From Stappia stellulata (GTDB lineage: Bacteria > Pseudomonadota > Alphaproteobacteria > Rhizobiales > Stappiaceae), in contig NZ_JAIVMF010000001.1 of NCBI RefSeq assembly GCF_020176715.1, positions 434,001 to 498,000 on the forward strand: DNA of 64,000 nt, in the 5' to 3' direction. The position numbers and the translations under genes are program-made. Positions 1-9,751 of this stretch are shown here, piece after piece (within the stretch, counting starts at the first letter, position 1; each line of letters begins with the position of its first letter). The notes beneath the pieces were generated by a model, which was given only the letters and a program-made list of their open reading frames with translations, was not told the origin of the DNA and ran no database searches.

Positions 1-127
1 GGGCGCGACGCACCCGACGGCAGACGGATTGCGGGACAGCAGCCGACGGAGAAAGCCCGTCCGGCGAAATGCAAATTCATATGGCAGGCCTCCTGCCGTC
101 CACCCGACGGCGCGCGACGTTTCTTGC

Positions 128-338
128 GTTCCGGCTCGTCTCCTGGCTTACGGGTCGTAGCCGGTCCTTTGCCCTTCCCGGACACGATGCGTGTCCAGTG
201 GTCTGCGCAAGGGGGCTCGCCGCTCACAGTTGCGGGGGCAGCTGCGGATTCGGGAGCCCGGATTGGGTCCTCCCCCACCGCATTCCGACTTTCCCCTTCC
301 CTTGAGGCTTGAGCCTGCGCGGGAAGGACCGGAAACCA
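128..338 (-). promoter_or_regulatory. Cobalamin (AdoCbl-class) riboswitch aptamer
   Basis: On the minus strand this region carries the conserved cobalamin riboswitch landmarks in order: a GGTTTCCGG start near 338, the CTGCCCCCGCAACTGTGAGCGG core near 220-243 (revcomp), a GACCACTGG element near 198-210, and the B12 box AAGCCAGGAGACGAGCCG at 132-149. The ends GGTTTCCGG and CCGGAACG can pair to close the aptamer. It reads leftward, so the controlled gene (typically cobalamin uptake or synthesis) begins beyond position 1. The 127 bases downstream contain a short GGCAGGAGGCCTGCC hairpin near 87-101 and no gene start I can defend. I see nothing else between 339 and 537. Confidence 0.9.
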
Positions 339-537
339 AGTCATACCCCGGCACGGTCCGCGCAACAAGCACGGGCGCAACCCCAGGCACGCTCCGGCAC
401 GATCAGGCCCGCCATTGTCGCCAGCCGTTGAAAACCGCGCTTGTGGAAAAGTTTTTGGGACAAAGGCCTTGGCAAGGGCGCCCCGCGTTTGCTATATGCT
501 CGCCACCGACGCGATGCAGCGCATCGCTCGAGAGTGT

Positions 538-613
538 TCCCCGGTAGCTCAGTTGGTAGAGCAAGCGGCTGTTAACCGCTGGGTCGCTGGTTCGAGTCCG
601 GCCCGGGGAGCCA
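538..613 (+). tRNA. tRNA-Asn (anticodon GTT), CCA encoded
   Basis: A 76-nt cloverleaf. The acceptor stem TCCCCGG (538-544) pairs with CCGGGGA (603-609), followed by discriminator G and encoded CCA (611-613). The D-loop AGCTCAGTTGGTAGAGC, anticodon loop CTGTTAA and T-loop GGTTCGAGTCC are canonical. Anticodon GTT reads Asn codons AAC/AAU. Confidence 0.96.
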
Positions 614-645
614 TTCTCCTTTTACTCTCTCCTTAAAACACATTG

Positions 646-671
646 AAAACCGCCGATTTGGCGTGTTTTTT
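646..671 (+). terminator. Rho-independent terminator after tRNA-Asn
   Basis: Stem AAAACCGCC / GGCG(T)GTTTT around the loop GATTT, running into six T residues at 666-671. It lies 33 nt downstream of the tRNA, so it probably ends that transcript. No integrase or att duplication is visible here. Confidence 0.6.
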
Positions 672-840
672 GCGGCGCGTGCGGCCGTCGCCACCCGTTT
701 GCATCGCGCACCGCTGCGCGGCGTTGGTACGATTGTTGGTACCGCCCCTTCTCCCCTGCCAGTGTCGACACGACTGGACTGCACCGGTCATCGCATGCCT
801 GCAAGGCAAGCGCCACGCATGCCCCTCCCCCAACGCGAAA

Positions 841-874
841 CGGCGCGGGAGGTGCCCCCCGCGCCGCTCTTTTT
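841..874. terminator. GC-rich hairpin between tRNA and ask
   Basis: CGGCGCGGG (841-849) pairs with CCCGCGCCG (858-866). A CTCTTTTT tract follows on the plus strand and TTTCGCG on the minus strand. It sits about 55 nt beyond the stop of the minus-strand aspartokinase, so it may end the ectoine transcript, although the better T-tract faces plus. The rest of 672-927 shows no gene. Confidence 0.5.
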
Positions 875-927
875 CCATGTCCGTGCCCAAGTCCGCGCCT
901 GTGGCCCGCCCGGCCTCAAACGGCCTC

Positions 928-2472
928 TCAGGCCGCCTGCGACAAGGTCGCGGGCGTCGGCGCATCGGATTCGGTGGCGCCCGGTCTCAATGCGTTGGTG
1001 TCACCTTCGCAAAAAGCCTGGTGCAGCACCTTGACCGCGTTGTCCTTGTCCTTGCCGCCGACGACGAACTGGACGTCGACCTTGCGGCCGGTGTCCTGGG
1101 CGGAGATCACCTCGATGCCGGCGGCATCAAGCGCCTTGAGACCTTCCAGCATAACGCTGAGACCGGTCAGGTCGCGTCCGATCACCGACACGATGGCCGA
1201 GCGTCGAGTGGCGATCCGCGCGGACGGATAGCGCTTCATCAGGTCCTGCTCGACCCGCTTCAAGAGCTTCAGCGGCGCCTCGACGTGGTGGACGATCGAA
1301 TTGGCGTTCGACACCTTGGAGACGATTCGCACATTGTGGCGCGTCAGCACCTCGAGGATTGCCGCGTCGTAGCCCTTCACGCCGACCATGTCCTGCTCGA
1401 ACACCTCGAAGGAGGTGACCGGAATGCCGGTGACCATTTCCACGCCCGGCGTCTCCGCCGGCTCCGCGTCGATCAGCGTGCCCGGATCTTCCGGCTCGAA
1501 GGCATTGGTAACGCGCAGCGGCACGCCGGCCTGGCGCAGCGTCTTGGCGGCGTTAGGGTGGATCGCCTCCATGCCCATGTTGGAAAGCTGGTCGGCCACG
1601 TCGTAATTGGTCCGGCCGATCTTGCGCACCGCATCCGTTCCGACCAGGCGCGGGTCGGCGCTGGAGAGATGGAACTCCTTGTGAATGATCGCCTCGCGCG
1701 CGCCGGAAAGCGCCGCGATCTGCGCGAAAGTCACCTCGGAATAGCCGCGGTCGTATTCGCGCATCAGGCCTTCGCGGCACTGCGCATAGCCGGTGACGAT
1801 GGCCAGCTCGCGCTCGACGTCGATCTTGGAAAAGGCCATCTCGATGCGCTCGTTGAGGCTCGGCTGGCTTTCGTCGCGCCAGCCCGACAGGTCGACGAAC
1901 CGCGCGTTGACATTGTGGCGGCGCAGCAGCAGCGCGAGGCTGTTTGCCGAATGCGCCTCGCCGAGGCCCGACAGCAGCTCGCGCGTCGTCATCATGTGTT
2001 CGGCCAGGTTGAAGTGGCCGTAGGAGCACAGGCGCTGCAGGTCGAGCAGGCAACCGCGCGCGCCCTCGATGCGCTCGCGCACGAACTCGTCGGCGGAATC
2101 GCGATCGGCGGATTCGTCGAAGATCTCGCCGTTGATGCGATACATCTCGCGCGCCACATCGTTCAGCGCTTCCATCCAGCCGTGGTCCTCGTCGGCATCC
2201 GCGAACAGCGCATAGACGCCCGGCTTGCCGGTCTTCTTGTCTTCCAGCAGCTTGTTGGTGATGCCGCCGAAGGCGGAGACCACGAAGACCCGATTGTACA
2301 GTTGGTCCTCGCCGCGGCTGCCGACAAGAATCGTGTCGACAAGCTCGCGGGCGCGGCTCATCGACGTGCCGCCGATCTTCTCAACGGTGTGCGCGCCGGC
2401 CGGAGTAGGCGTCGCTGCATCCACCCGGGGAAGGCTTTCGGGGGCGGTCATCTGTTCGTTCTCATTGGTCAT
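928..2472 (-). CDS. ask: Aspartate kinase, ectoine-specialised (Ask_Ect)
   Basis: Phosphorylates L-aspartate, the first step towards aspartate semialdehyde, the precursor of ectoine. The 514-residue protein has the kinase motif KIGGTSM near residue 33 and C-terminal ACT domains (motif VVGGKDKDNAVKVLH). The sequence style and position downstream of ectABC match the Ask_Ect clade, which in other bacteria supplies ectoine synthesis separately from the housekeeping, feedback-inhibited enzyme. A gap of about 185 bases separates it from ectC, so it may be co-transcribed or have its own promoter. Start taken at ATG 2472; an in-frame ATG seven codons in is an alternative. Confidence 0.92.
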   Translation of the reverse strand: MTNENEQMTAPESLPRVDAATPTPAGAHTVEKIGGTSMSRARELVDTILVGSRGEDQLYNRVFVVSAFGGITNKLLEDKKTGKPGVYALFADADEDHGWMEALNDVAREMYRINGEIFDESADRDSADEFVRERIEGARGCLLDLQRLCSYGHFNLAEHMMTTRELLSGLGEAHSANSLALLLRRHNVNARFVDLSGWRDESQPSLNERIEMAFSKIDVERELAIVTGYAQCREGLMREYDRGYSEVTFAQIAALSGAREAIIHKEFHLSSADPRLVGTDAVRKIGRTNYDVADQLSNMGMEAIHPNAAKTLRQAGVPLRVTNAFEPEDPGTLIDAEPAETPGVEMVTGIPVTSFEVFEQDMVGVKGYDAAILEVLTRHNVRIVSKVSNANSIVHHVEAPLKLLKRVEQDLMKRYPSARIATRRSAIVSVIGRDLTGLSVMLEGLKALDAAGIEVISAQDTGRKVDVQFVVGGKDKDNAVKVLHQAFCEGDTNALRPGATESDAPTPATLSQAA

Positions 2473-2657
2473 TGTCGGATCAAACCCTTTTGTTGATCAT
2501 CGTGCCGGACCGCTGGCAATCGCGACGCCCGGACAAGCGACCGGAAGCCGGCGTTCACGCCGGCCCCAAGGCATGCGGCGCGAACGCCGTCATGCAGTCT
2601 CATGGTGCACGGGCGGCGACCCTCGGCCGCACGCCCCGTCAAGTTCGGGAACAGGCC

Positions 2658-3053
2658 TCAGACGGCCTCGCTCTCCGGCGCGTAGGACCCATCCTCGCGG
2701 TGCACCTCGTTGCCGGTGACCGGCGGGTTGAACACGCAGGCGAGGATCATGTCCTCCTTGCCGCCGCGCAGGATGTGCTTGTCGTGCTTGTCGAGCGCAT
2801 ACATGACGCCGGGGCGGATCTCGTGGGTCTCGCCGGTGGCCAGATCGGTGATCGAGCCGTCGCCGGAGACGCAATAGACGCTTTCGAAGTGATGCTTGTA
2901 GTGAAACTGGCTCTCACTTCCCGCCTTGATCGTCGTGATGTGAAAGCTGAAGCCCATGTTGTCGTCCTTGAGCAACAGGCGCACGCTTTCCCAATTGCCG
3001 GCCGCGACCCTGCGGTCGGTCTTCTTGGCTTCGTGAAAATCCCTGACAATCAT
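2658..3053 (-). CDS. ectC: L-ectoine synthase
   Basis: Cupin-fold cyclase that dehydrates N-gamma-acetyl-L-2,4-diaminobutyrate to ectoine, the last step of compatible-solute synthesis. The protein has 131 residues, typical for EctC. The residues known as iron ligands in characterised EctC (Glu57, Tyr85, His93) fall at exactly those positions here ([14 protein letters not shown]), supporting an active enzyme. It follows ectB by 5 bases and is clearly in the same transcript. No ectD hydroxylase follows, so ectoine rather than 5-hydroxyectoine is the expected product of this locus. Confidence 0.97.
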   Translation of the reverse strand: MIVRDFHEAKKTDRRVAAGNWESVRLLLKDDNMGFSFHITTIKAGSESQFHYKHHFESVYCVSGDGSITDLATGETHEIRPGVMYALDKHDKHILRGGKEDMILACVFNPPVTGNEVHREDGSYAPESEAV

Positions 3054-3058
3054 ACTCT

Positions 3059-4348
3059 TTACTCCGCAGCAATGCTTGTGGACTGGACGCAGTTGGCAAC
3101 CGCTTCCTCGAGGATATCGAGGCCGCGCTCGAACAGCGCCTTGTCGATATTCAGCGGCGCCAGGACCTTGACCACTTCGTCATAGGCGCCCGACGTTTCG
3201 ATGATCAAACCGTTTTCGAAGCAGCGCGCGCAGATGTCGCTGGCAAGCTCCCCGGAGCCGACGTCGACGCCGCGCATCATGCCACGGCCCTTCAGCCGGG
3301 CACCCGGCAGCATGCTGCGCACCTTTTCCAGGCGCTTCTCGAGAATGTCGGCCCGTTCGTTAATGCCCTTCTGGAAGGCACCGTCCGACCAGTATTTCTC
3401 CAGCGCGACGCGCGCCGTCACGAAGGCGTGGTTGTTGCCGCGGAACGTGCCGTTGTGCTCGGCCGGACCGAAGATGTCGTACTCCGGCTTGATCAGCATC
3501 GCGGCGAACGGAAGACCGTAGCCTGACAACGACTTCGCCATGGTGACGAGGTCCGGCGACACACCCATTTCCTCGAAGCTGAAGAAGGTGCCCGTGCGGC
3601 CAACGCCGGCCTGAATGTCATCGATGATGAACAGCGCGCCGTTGTCGCGGGCGATCTGCTCGACGCGACGCACCCATTCGGCGCTCGCGGCGTTCAGGCC
3701 ACCCTCGCCCTGGACGGTTTCCAACAGGATCGCGGCCGGCGCGTCGATGCCGCCCGACGGATCGCTGAGCATGGCTTCCAGCAGGTCGGCCGCATCGCCG
3801 CCCGACTTCAGGTAGTTGTCGAAGGGCATGCGCGTCACATCCGGCAGCGACACGCCGCCACCGCCACGGTGGTAGCCGTTGCCGGTCGCAGACAAGGCGC
3901 CCAGCGTCACGCCGTGGAAGCCGTTGGTGAAGGTGATCACATTGGTACGCTTGGTCACCTTGCGGGCCAGCTTCAGCGCCGCCTCGACGGCATTGGCGCC
4001 GGTCGGGCCCATGAACATGACCTTGTGGTCCATGCCGCGCGGCTTGAGGATGATCTCCTCAAAGGCGCCCAGGAACTCGGCCTTGGCCTTGGTATGCATG
4101 TCCAGGCCATGGGTCACGCCATCGGCACTGATGTAGTCGATCAGCGCCTGCTTCATGTCCGGGTCGTTGTGCCCGTAGTTGAGCGACGAGCAGCCGGCGA
4201 GGAAGTCGATGTAGTCATTGCCGGCACCGTCGCTGAGAAGAGCGCCAGTGGCCTTGGTGAACACCGTGGGGAAGCTGCGGCAATAGCTGCGGGCTTCCGA
4301 CTCGCGGCGTGCGAAGATCGTACGGTCGTCAGTGTTGACGGTCGTCAT
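3059..4348 (-). CDS. ectB: Diaminobutyrate-2-oxoglutarate transaminase
   Basis: Class III PLP aminotransferase of 429 residues converting aspartate semialdehyde plus glutamate to L-2,4-diaminobutyrate. Visible are the cofactor-binding [16 protein letters not shown] motif near 114-129, IIDDIQAG near 241-248, and the Schiff-base lysine Lys272 in [13 protein letters not shown]. Length matches characterised EctB. It is the middle gene of ectABC: 67 bases after ectA and 5 bases before ectC. Confidence 0.97.
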   Translation of the reverse strand: MTTVNTDDRTIFARRESEARSYCRSFPTVFTKATGALLSDGAGNDYIDFLAGCSSLNYGHNDPDMKQALIDYISADGVTHGLDMHTKAKAEFLGAFEEIILKPRGMDHKVMFMGPTGANAVEAALKLARKVTKRTNVITFTNGFHGVTLGALSATGNGYHRGGGGVSLPDVTRMPFDNYLKSGGDAADLLEAMLSDPSGGIDAPAAILLETVQGEGGLNAASAEWVRRVEQIARDNGALFIIDDIQAGVGRTGTFFSFEEMGVSPDLVTMAKSLSGYGLPFAAMLIKPEYDIFGPAEHNGTFRGNNHAFVTARVALEKYWSDGAFQKGINERADILEKRLEKVRSMLPGARLKGRGMMRGVDVGSGELASDICARCFENGLIIETSGAYDEVVKVLAPLNIDKALFERGLDILEEAVANCVQSTSIAAE

Positions 4349-4415
4349 GTTGCATCCTTTCGAGATGTCTCATGCTGAGATATGGCTTGGGAGAATGAAG
4401 TGGCGGCGGCGCGCG

Positions 4416-4961
4416 TCACGCAGCGCTGCGCGCCCTCTCCTCGAAGCGCAGTGTCACCATGTGCTCGGTGGCGTGCTCGCCATCGAAATGCGCATCGCGA
4501 CGGAAATACGGCTCACGCAGCAGCTTCGCATCACGGCGGCGCGCGAGAGACGTGAACAACGCCCAGCTGGCGTCATTGTCGGAAGTGATGGTGGTCTTCA
4601 GGTGCTGCACGTTCTCACATGCATCCCGGTTCAGCAGCTCGGCGAGCAGACGCTTGCCAAGACCCTGGCCCTGCGCCGCCTCCGCGACCGCAACCTGCCA
4701 GACGAAGACCGTATCGGGCTGATCGGGGATAATATAGGCAGACACCCAGCCGACGATCTCGCCATCGCTTTCGCGTTCGGCGACGACACAGGTGTCGGCA
4801 AAGTGGTCGCATTGCAGCAGATTGCAATACATCGAATTTTCATCAAGGGGGCCGCATTCGCCGATCAGGCGCCAGATACTGGCACCGTCTTCGGCGGTCG
4901 GCTTTCGGAAAACGATGGCATCGTTTGTCCGGCGAGCGGATTTGATCGGGGTAAGGGACAT
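4416..4961 (-). CDS. ectA: L-2,4-diaminobutyrate N-gamma-acetyltransferase
   Basis: GNAT-fold enzyme acetylating diaminobutyrate with acetyl-CoA. 181 residues from the ATG at 4961, chosen over an upstream in-frame ATG at 5021 because GAAGAGGA sits just before it and because the upstream extension would overlap the promoter. The acetyl-CoA motif reads VAVAEAAQGQGLGKRLL, the expected Q/RxxGxG/A pattern. First gene of ectABC, divergent from the MarR-type ectR. Confidence 0.95.
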   Translation of the reverse strand: MSLTPIKSARRTNDAIVFRKPTAEDGASIWRLIGECGPLDENSMYCNLLQCDHFADTCVVAERESDGEIVGWVSAYIIPDQPDTVFVWQVAVAEAAQGQGLGKRLLAELLNRDACENVQHLKTTITSDNDASWALFTSLARRRDAKLLREPYFRRDAHFDGEHATEHMVTLRFEERARSAA

Positions 4962-4987
4962 GGAATCCTCTTCTCTGTTCGTGCTGG

Positions 4988-5015
4988 ATATTACGTCTAT
5001 CGAACTAGTTTTCAA
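4988..5015 (-). promoter_or_regulatory. Candidate sigma70 promoter of ectABC
   Basis: On the minus strand TTGAAA (5010-5015), a 16-base spacer and TAATAT (4988-4993) give a near-consensus promoter about 27 bases upstream of the ectA start. The divergent region is notably AT-rich compared with its surroundings. TTCGCTTATCGAA (about 5091-5103) is a small palindrome that could be part of an EctR site. Operator assignment is speculative. Confidence 0.55.
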
Positions 5016-5150
5016 GCTCAAGCGCCAAAAAAAATGGCAAAATGGCTGAAAACCAAGCGTTTCCCATACCCTACGGCGATCAAAAAATTCGCTTATCGAA
5101 TAATATTTAGTCTGCTACCTAACCCGGAAACCGTGTCAAAGAGCCAATCC

Positions 5151-5630
5151 ATGGAAAATCGGGTCCAAACCAGCCTCATCGCCCTGCGCCGCATCCTGCG
5201 GGCCACCGAATTGAACGCGCGCACGCTCGCGCGCGCGACTGGGCTGACCACCCCGCAGTTCATCGTGCTGTCGATCGTGGCCGAATCGGACGAGATTTCA
5301 CCCAAGGGGATCGCGGCGCGTGCCGGCGTCGGACAGGCCACCGCCACGTCGCTGCTCGACAAGCTCGAGGCGCGCGGACTGGTGAAGCGCACCCGCGGCG
5401 AGATCGACCGGCGCGTGGTCTGGGTCACCGCCACCGACGCCGGGCGCGAGACGCTGAAGACCGCGCCGGACGCGTTGCAGGAGGTTTTCGCCTCCCAGTT
5501 CAACAAGCTGCAGGACTGGGAACAGGCGATGATCGTGGCGGTTCTGGAGAAGGTCGGCTCCATGTTGAACGCCGGCGCCATCGATGCCTCGCCGATGCTC
5601 GACGTCGGCGCGGTCGACCGCAAGCAGTAG
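5151..5630 (+). CDS. ectR: MarR-family regulator of ectoine genes
   Basis: 159-residue winged-helix repressor with the MarR signature: TTPQFIVLSIVAES leading into a recognition helix GVGQATATSLLDKLEARGL and the wing TRGEIDRRVVWVTAT. Divergence from ectABC is the classic position of EctR, which in other bacteria represses the ect operon and often itself. ATG 5151 is used; an in-frame GTG at 5133 preceded by CGGAAA is equally possible. The long open frame upstream of these starts runs antisense to ectA and is not real. Confidence 0.85.
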   Translation: MENRVQTSLIALRRILRATELNARTLARATGLTTPQFIVLSIVAESDEISPKGIAARAGVGQATATSLLDKLEARGLVKRTRGEIDRRVVWVTATDAGRETLKTAPDALQEVFASQFNKLQDWEQAMIVAVLEKVGSMLNAGAIDASPMLDVGAVDRKQ

Positions 5631-5638
5631 CCTCCAGC

Positions 5639-7009
5639 CTAGAAGGCGACGGCAAGCCGCTTGAGAAACGCGACGAACCGGGGATCGCCGGCGCGCGCGA
5701 TGTTGATGCGCAGGCCCGGACGATGCCGCGCGGGACCGGCCGCAAAAAATGTTCCCGGCGCCAGGAAGATGCTCTCGCGCGCCGCGCGCTGCGCGATCTC
5801 GAGGTCGCTGGCCCCCTCCGGCAGCTCCAGATAAGTGTAATAGCCGTGCCCGGGCGGGGAATGCGTCGCGAGGCCGAGCCGGGCGAACACGGCGGTGAGA
5901 TCTGCGCTGGCCGCCTCGATCCGCTGTCCCAGCCGCTTCAGATGCTTGTCGTAGCGGCGCGAGGTCATCATGTCGGCGATCATCAGCTCGGAAAACCGCG
6001 AGCTGTTCACGGCGGTGATCATCTTCAGTTCCGCCAGTTCGTCGACGATGTCGGAGGCAGCGGCGATATAGCCGCTGCGAAAGCTCGCCGAGACCGTCTT
6101 GGAGAAGGAGCCGACGAATATCACGTTGCGCAACTGGTCGAGCGCGGCAAGCGGAACGCCGCGCGCACCGGGAAGATCGACGAAGGGATCGTCGTCGACC
6201 ACGCGGAAGCCATGGGTCTCGGCGATCTGCAGGACGCCATGGGCGTGGGCGAGGTCGATCGAGCCGCCGGTCGGGTTCTGGGCATGGGACTGGGTAAAGA
6301 AAAACGCCGGGCGTTCGCGCTCGGCACAGGCCCGCAAGTCGTCCAGATCCGGCCCCTGCGGACCGCGTCGCACGCCCACCTGGCGCACCTGGGCGAATTT
6401 CAGCTTGGCGAAGAGCGGATAATAGCCGGGATCATCGACCAGCACGGTGTCTCCGGGCGAGAGATACCGACGGATGATCATATCGAGCGCATGATTGGCG
6501 CCGAAGGTGGTGACCACGCGTTCGGCGTTGAGCGCGATGTCGCGGGCGCGAAAGCGCGCGGCGATCAGCTCACGCAAGCCCCGATAGCCCTTCGGCGAGC
6601 CGTAGCCGGAGCTGTCGGCCGTCGCCTCCCCCGAGGCACCGAGCGCGCGCTTGGGCAGGATGCCGTCCATCCAGGCGGCCGGCGGGCGACCGTCGCCGAC
6701 ACGAAGCTGATAGTTCTGGTCGAGCTGCGCGCGCAGCAGCGACACGCTGTCGACAGCCTCCACCAGATGCGGCGGCGCCTCGTCGCCCCGCACCGGCCGT
6801 GCCGATGACACGACCGAAAAGCCGGCGCCCGGACGCGCGGCGATCAGACCGAGCGAGACAAGCCGGTCGTAGGCCTCCACCGCCGTGTTCTTGGAGACGC
6901 CGAATTCCTCAGCCGCCCGGCGGATCGAGGCAAGCTTCGCGCCGGGCGGAAGCAGGCCCTCCTCGACCCTGCGGCGGATCTCCGCGACGATGGATTCGGT
7001 CTTGGTCAC
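5639..7009 (-). CDS. MocR-type GntR/aminotransferase fusion regulator
   Basis: 456 residues from GTG 7009, which is preceded by GGAGG five bases away; an ATG-initiated extension to 7099 would run through the operator region. The N-terminal winged helix (about 1-75, [15 protein letters not shown]) is GntR class. The C-terminal fold-type I aminotransferase domain has [14 protein letters not shown] containing the likely PLP lysine. MocR proteins bind PLP and act as regulators rather than transaminases. It is divergent from the HMG-CoA reductase operon and is its likely regulator. The effector is unknown; control of mevalonate catabolism is inference from position. Confidence 0.85.
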   Translation of the reverse strand: MTKTESIVAEIRRRVEEGLLPPGAKLASIRRAAEEFGVSKNTAVEAYDRLVSLGLIAARPGAGFSVVSSARPVRGDEAPPHLVEAVDSVSLLRAQLDQNYQLRVGDGRPPAAWMDGILPKRALGASGEATADSSGYGSPKGYRGLRELIAARFRARDIALNAERVVTTFGANHALDMIIRRYLSPGDTVLVDDPGYYPLFAKLKFAQVRQVGVRRGPQGPDLDDLRACAERERPAFFFTQSHAQNPTGGSIDLAHAHGVLQIAETHGFRVVDDDPFVDLPGARGVPLAALDQLRNVIFVGSFSKTVSASFRSGYIAAASDIVDELAELKMITAVNSSRFSELMIADMMTSRRYDKHLKRLGQRIEAASADLTAVFARLGLATHSPPGHGYYTYLELPEGASDLEIAQRAARESIFLAPGTFFAAGPARHRPGLRINIARAGDPRFVAFLKRLAVAF

Positions 7010-7023
7010 ACGCTCGCCTCCAA

Positions 7024-7077
7024 ACTGTACCAGTTTTCGTATCGGTATGGTTTTGGCATATTTTCCCGGACTGTACC
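7024..7077. promoter_or_regulatory. Direct repeats ACTGTACC, probable MocR operator
   Basis: ACTGTACC occurs at 7024-7031 and again at 7070-7077, 46 bases apart, in the AT-rich region directly upstream of both divergent genes. The first copy continues to ACTGTACCAGT, whose ends are complementary. Paired, widely spaced direct repeats are a feature of known MocR-type operators. No other gene shares this region. Confidence 0.5.
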
Positions 7078-7255
7078 TTCTCGCAGTCGCTCCGGCCACC
7101 TAATCCGATCCCTGACAAAAAACACGATGAGCGGAGTGCATCCGCGCGCCGTCGGCTCCGTCTTTCGCGCCATACGCGTCGGACGCCGGGCGTGTCCTGC
7201 CAATCCGCTCCAACTCGGTCAGCGCCGCGAGCCCGCGGCGCACAGGGAGACAGTC

Positions 7256-8554
7256 ATGAGTGACCCCACATCGCCGCGCCGCACCTACAGCTCCCGCATC
7301 GAGGGCCTGCGCGCGCTGGAGCCGGCCGACCGTCTGGCGCGGCTTGCCGAGACCGCTGGCCTCTCCGCCGAGGACAGCGCGGCACTTGCCGGAAACGCGC
7401 TTCCGATCACCACCGCCAACGGCATGATCGAGAACGTCATCGGCACCTTCGAACTGCCGCTCGGCATCGCCTCCAACTTCACCGTGAACGGGCGCGACTA
7501 TCTGGTGCCGATGGCGGTGGAAGAGCCCTCCGTCGTCGCGGCGGCCTCCTATATGGCCCGCATCGCGCGCGGCTGCGGCGGCTTCGTCACCTCCAGCGAC
7601 GCGCCGATCATGCGTGCGCAGATCCAGGTCTTGGGCGTGGGCGACGTGCATGGCGCGCGCCAGCGCCTGCTTGGCGCGCAGGCCGAACTGATCGAGAGGG
7701 CCAACGCCCGCGACACCGTGCTGATCGGTCTCGGCGGCGGCTGCAAGGCGATCGAGGTCCAGACCTTCGAAACCTCGCCGGTCGGGGCGATGGTCGTCCT
7801 GCATCTCTTGGTCGACGTGCGCGACGCGATGGGCGCCAACACGGTCAACACCATGGCCGAGACCATCGCGCCGCGGGTCGCGGAGATCGCAGGCGGCTCC
7901 GTGCGGCTGCGCATTCTCTCCAATCTCGCCGACCGCCGCCTGGCCCGTGCCCGCGTCGAGCTGACGCCGGAGGCGCTGACGACCAAGACGCTCGATGGCG
8001 CCGATGTCGCGCGCGGCATGGTGGAGGCCTGCGCGCTGGCGCTGATCGACCCCTACCGGGCCGCCACCCACAACAAGGGCATCATGAACGGCATCGACCC
8101 GGTTGTCGTCGCCACCGGTAATGACTGGCGCGCCATCGAGGCCGGCGCCCATGCCTTTGCCGCGCGCAGCGGTAAGTACACCTCCCTCACCCATTGGGAG
8201 CTGACGCCCGAGGGCAATCTCACCGGCACCATCGAGCTGCCGCTGGCGCTCGGCCTCGTCGGCGGCGCGACCAAGACCCATCCGGCGGCGCAGGCCGCTC
8301 TCAAGGTGCTTGGCGTCACCAGCGCCCAGGAGCTGGCGGAGGTCACCGCCGCCGTCGGTCTGGCGCAGAACATGGCGGCGCTGCGCGCGCTTGCCACCGA
8401 AGGCATCCAGAAGGGCCACATGGCCCTTCATGCCCGCAACATCGCGATCGTCGCCGGCGCCAAGGGGCCGGAGGTCGACGCCATCGCCAAGGCGCTCGCC
8501 GCCTCAGGCGATGTCAGCGTCGGCAAGGCGAAGGAACTGCTGGCCGCCAGATAA
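7256..8554 (+). CDS. mvaA: Degradative hydroxymethylglutaryl-CoA reductase (class II)
   Basis: 432 residues, close to the 428 of the Pseudomonas mevalonii enzyme. It catalyses HMG-CoA/mevalonate interconversion, here expected in the oxidative direction (mevalonate to HMG-CoA). Class II motifs are present: ENVIG with the catalytic Glu, [17 protein letters not shown] with the catalytic Lys, and GHMALHARN with the catalytic His. ATG 7256 is preceded by GGGAGA. The operon partners (TRAP transporter, HMG-CoA lyase) fit catabolism; no mevalonate-pathway kinases are nearby. Alternative: a biosynthetic reductase, unlikely in this setting. Confidence 0.9.
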   Translation: MSDPTSPRRTYSSRIEGLRALEPADRLARLAETAGLSAEDSAALAGNALPITTANGMIENVIGTFELPLGIASNFTVNGRDYLVPMAVEEPSVVAAASYMARIARGCGGFVTSSDAPIMRAQIQVLGVGDVHGARQRLLGAQAELIERANARDTVLIGLGGGCKAIEVQTFETSPVGAMVVLHLLVDVRDAMGANTVNTMAETIAPRVAEIAGGSVRLRILSNLADRRLARARVELTPEALTTKTLDGADVARGMVEACALALIDPYRAATHNKGIMNGIDPVVVATGNDWRAIEAGAHAFAARSGKYTSLTHWELTPEGNLTGTIELPLALGLVGGATKTHPAAQAALKVLGVTSAQELAEVTAAVGLAQNMAALRALATEGIQKGHMALHARNIAIVAGAKGPEVDAIAKALAASGDVSVGKAKELLAAR

Positions 8555-8631
8555 CGGCCGGCGAGACGGAGACCGCCGACCGGAAAACTTCCGAAACGGC
8601 GGTTCCACCATAAAACGGGAAGGAAACACTC

Positions 8632-9672
8632 ATGACGAATTCAAGCAGGCGTTCATTCCTGCGCGGTGCCGGCGTTGCGGCCCTCGCAGCTCCGGCCGTG
8701 GTCGCGGCCTCCTCGGTCCGGGCGCAAGGCGCGACCAAGTGGCGGATGCAGGCGCTTTGGGGCGGCGGCACCACGCCGATGCTCTATGAAGAGCGGTTCT
8801 GCGAGCGCGTCAAGCAGCTCACCGGCGGCAGCCTCGAGATCACGCCGTTTGCCGGCGGCCAGATCGTGCCGAGCGCACAGGCCTTCGACGCGGTGCGCGG
8901 CGGTGCCTTCCAGCTGATGAAGACCTTCGACGGCTACACCGCCGGCAAGATCCCGGCGCATGGCTTCACCTCCACGGTGCCCTTCGGCTTCCCCGAGGCG
9001 GACCAGTATGAGGCATGGTTCTACGAGCGCGGCGGTCTTGAGCTTGCGCGCAAGTCCTATGCGCCTGCCGGCCTGACCTACATCGCGCCGACCGTCTACG
9101 GCGAGGAGCCGATCCACTCCAAGGTCGAGATCCGCAAGATCGCCGACATGAACGGCCTGAAGGGCCGCTTCGTCGGTCTCGCCTCCGCCGTGATGGCCGA
9201 CTTCGGCGTCACCGTCTCGCCGCTGCCGACCTCGGAAGTCTATTCCGCGCTCGACAAGGGCCTGATCGACTTCGCCGACCGCGGCGACATCAAGGCGAAC
9301 TATGAGGAAGGCCTGCATGAGGTCTCCAAGTATCTGATCCTGCCGGGCGTGCACCAGCCGAGCACCGCGACCTCCTATGTCGCCAACACCGCCGCCTACG
9401 GCCAGTTGGACGACCAGCAGCGCGGCGCGCTGGAAGTGGCCGCGCGCGAGGTTTCCGGCGCCCTGCGCCAGGACATTCTTGTGGCCAACGCGGAATACAC
9501 CGCGAAGTTCGAGGAAGCCGGCGTCGAGGTCATCATGCTGGATCCCGCCGATGTGGCCGAGGCGCGCGGCAAGGCCGTCGCCGCCTGGGAAAAGGCAACC
9601 AATGGCGACGCGCTCGCCATGGAAATGATGGACACGCAGCGCGTCCTGATGAAGGATTTGCGCCTGCTCTGA
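8632..9672 (+). CDS. TRAP transporter substrate-binding protein (DctP), Tat-exported
   Basis: 346 residues with a twin-arginine leader (SRRSFLRG, then a hydrophobic stretch and AQG cleavage zone near 32). The DctP family fold is evident, including the central GLKGRFVG segment that carries the conserved carboxylate-binding Arg. It captures a carboxylate in the periplasm for the DctQM membrane subunits that follow. By operon logic the ligand should be mevalonate or a close C6 hydroxy acid. A strong hairpin follows the gene. Confidence 0.88.
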   Translation: MTNSSRRSFLRGAGVAALAAPAVVAASSVRAQGATKWRMQALWGGGTTPMLYEERFCERVKQLTGGSLEITPFAGGQIVPSAQAFDAVRGGAFQLMKTFDGYTAGKIPAHGFTSTVPFGFPEADQYEAWFYERGGLELARKSYAPAGLTYIAPTVYGEEPIHSKVEIRKIADMNGLKGRFVGLASAVMADFGVTVSPLPTSEVYSALDKGLIDFADRGDIKANYEEGLHEVSKYLILPGVHQPSTATSYVANTAAYGQLDDQQRGALEVAAREVSGALRQDILVANAEYTAKFEEAGVEVIMLDPADVAEARGKAVAAWEKATNGDALAMEMMDTQRVLMKDLRLL

Positions 9673-9700
9673 TCCCGCCACCGATCCATCCGGATCGACC

Positions 9701-9723
9701 CGCCCGGCCCCACTGGCCGGGCG
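9701..9723 (+). promoter_or_regulatory. Intra-operon hairpin after dctP
   Basis: CGCCCGGCC (9701-9709) pairs perfectly with GGCCGGGCG (9715-9723) around a 5-base loop. No strong T-run follows. Hairpins at this position commonly stabilise the binding-protein message and lower expression of the downstream membrane genes. Confidence 0.5.
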
Positions 9724-9751
9724 GTCTCCATCTTTCTGCGAGGCCATCGAC

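Noticed and set aside
538-760. tRNA-Asn as an integration site for a mobile element
   Set aside because: No integrase gene and no duplicated tRNA 3' end could be found in the window.
572-784. Minus-strand ORF ending in GPDSNQRPSG
   Set aside because: The C-terminal residues are the antisense translation of tRNA-Asn, a well-known spurious ORF; the rest has no family features.
643-2496. 617-residue plus-strand ORF across the aspartokinase gene
   Set aside because: Antisense shadow in a GC-rich region; composition rich in Arg/His/Ala without motifs, while the opposite strand encodes a clear aspartokinase.
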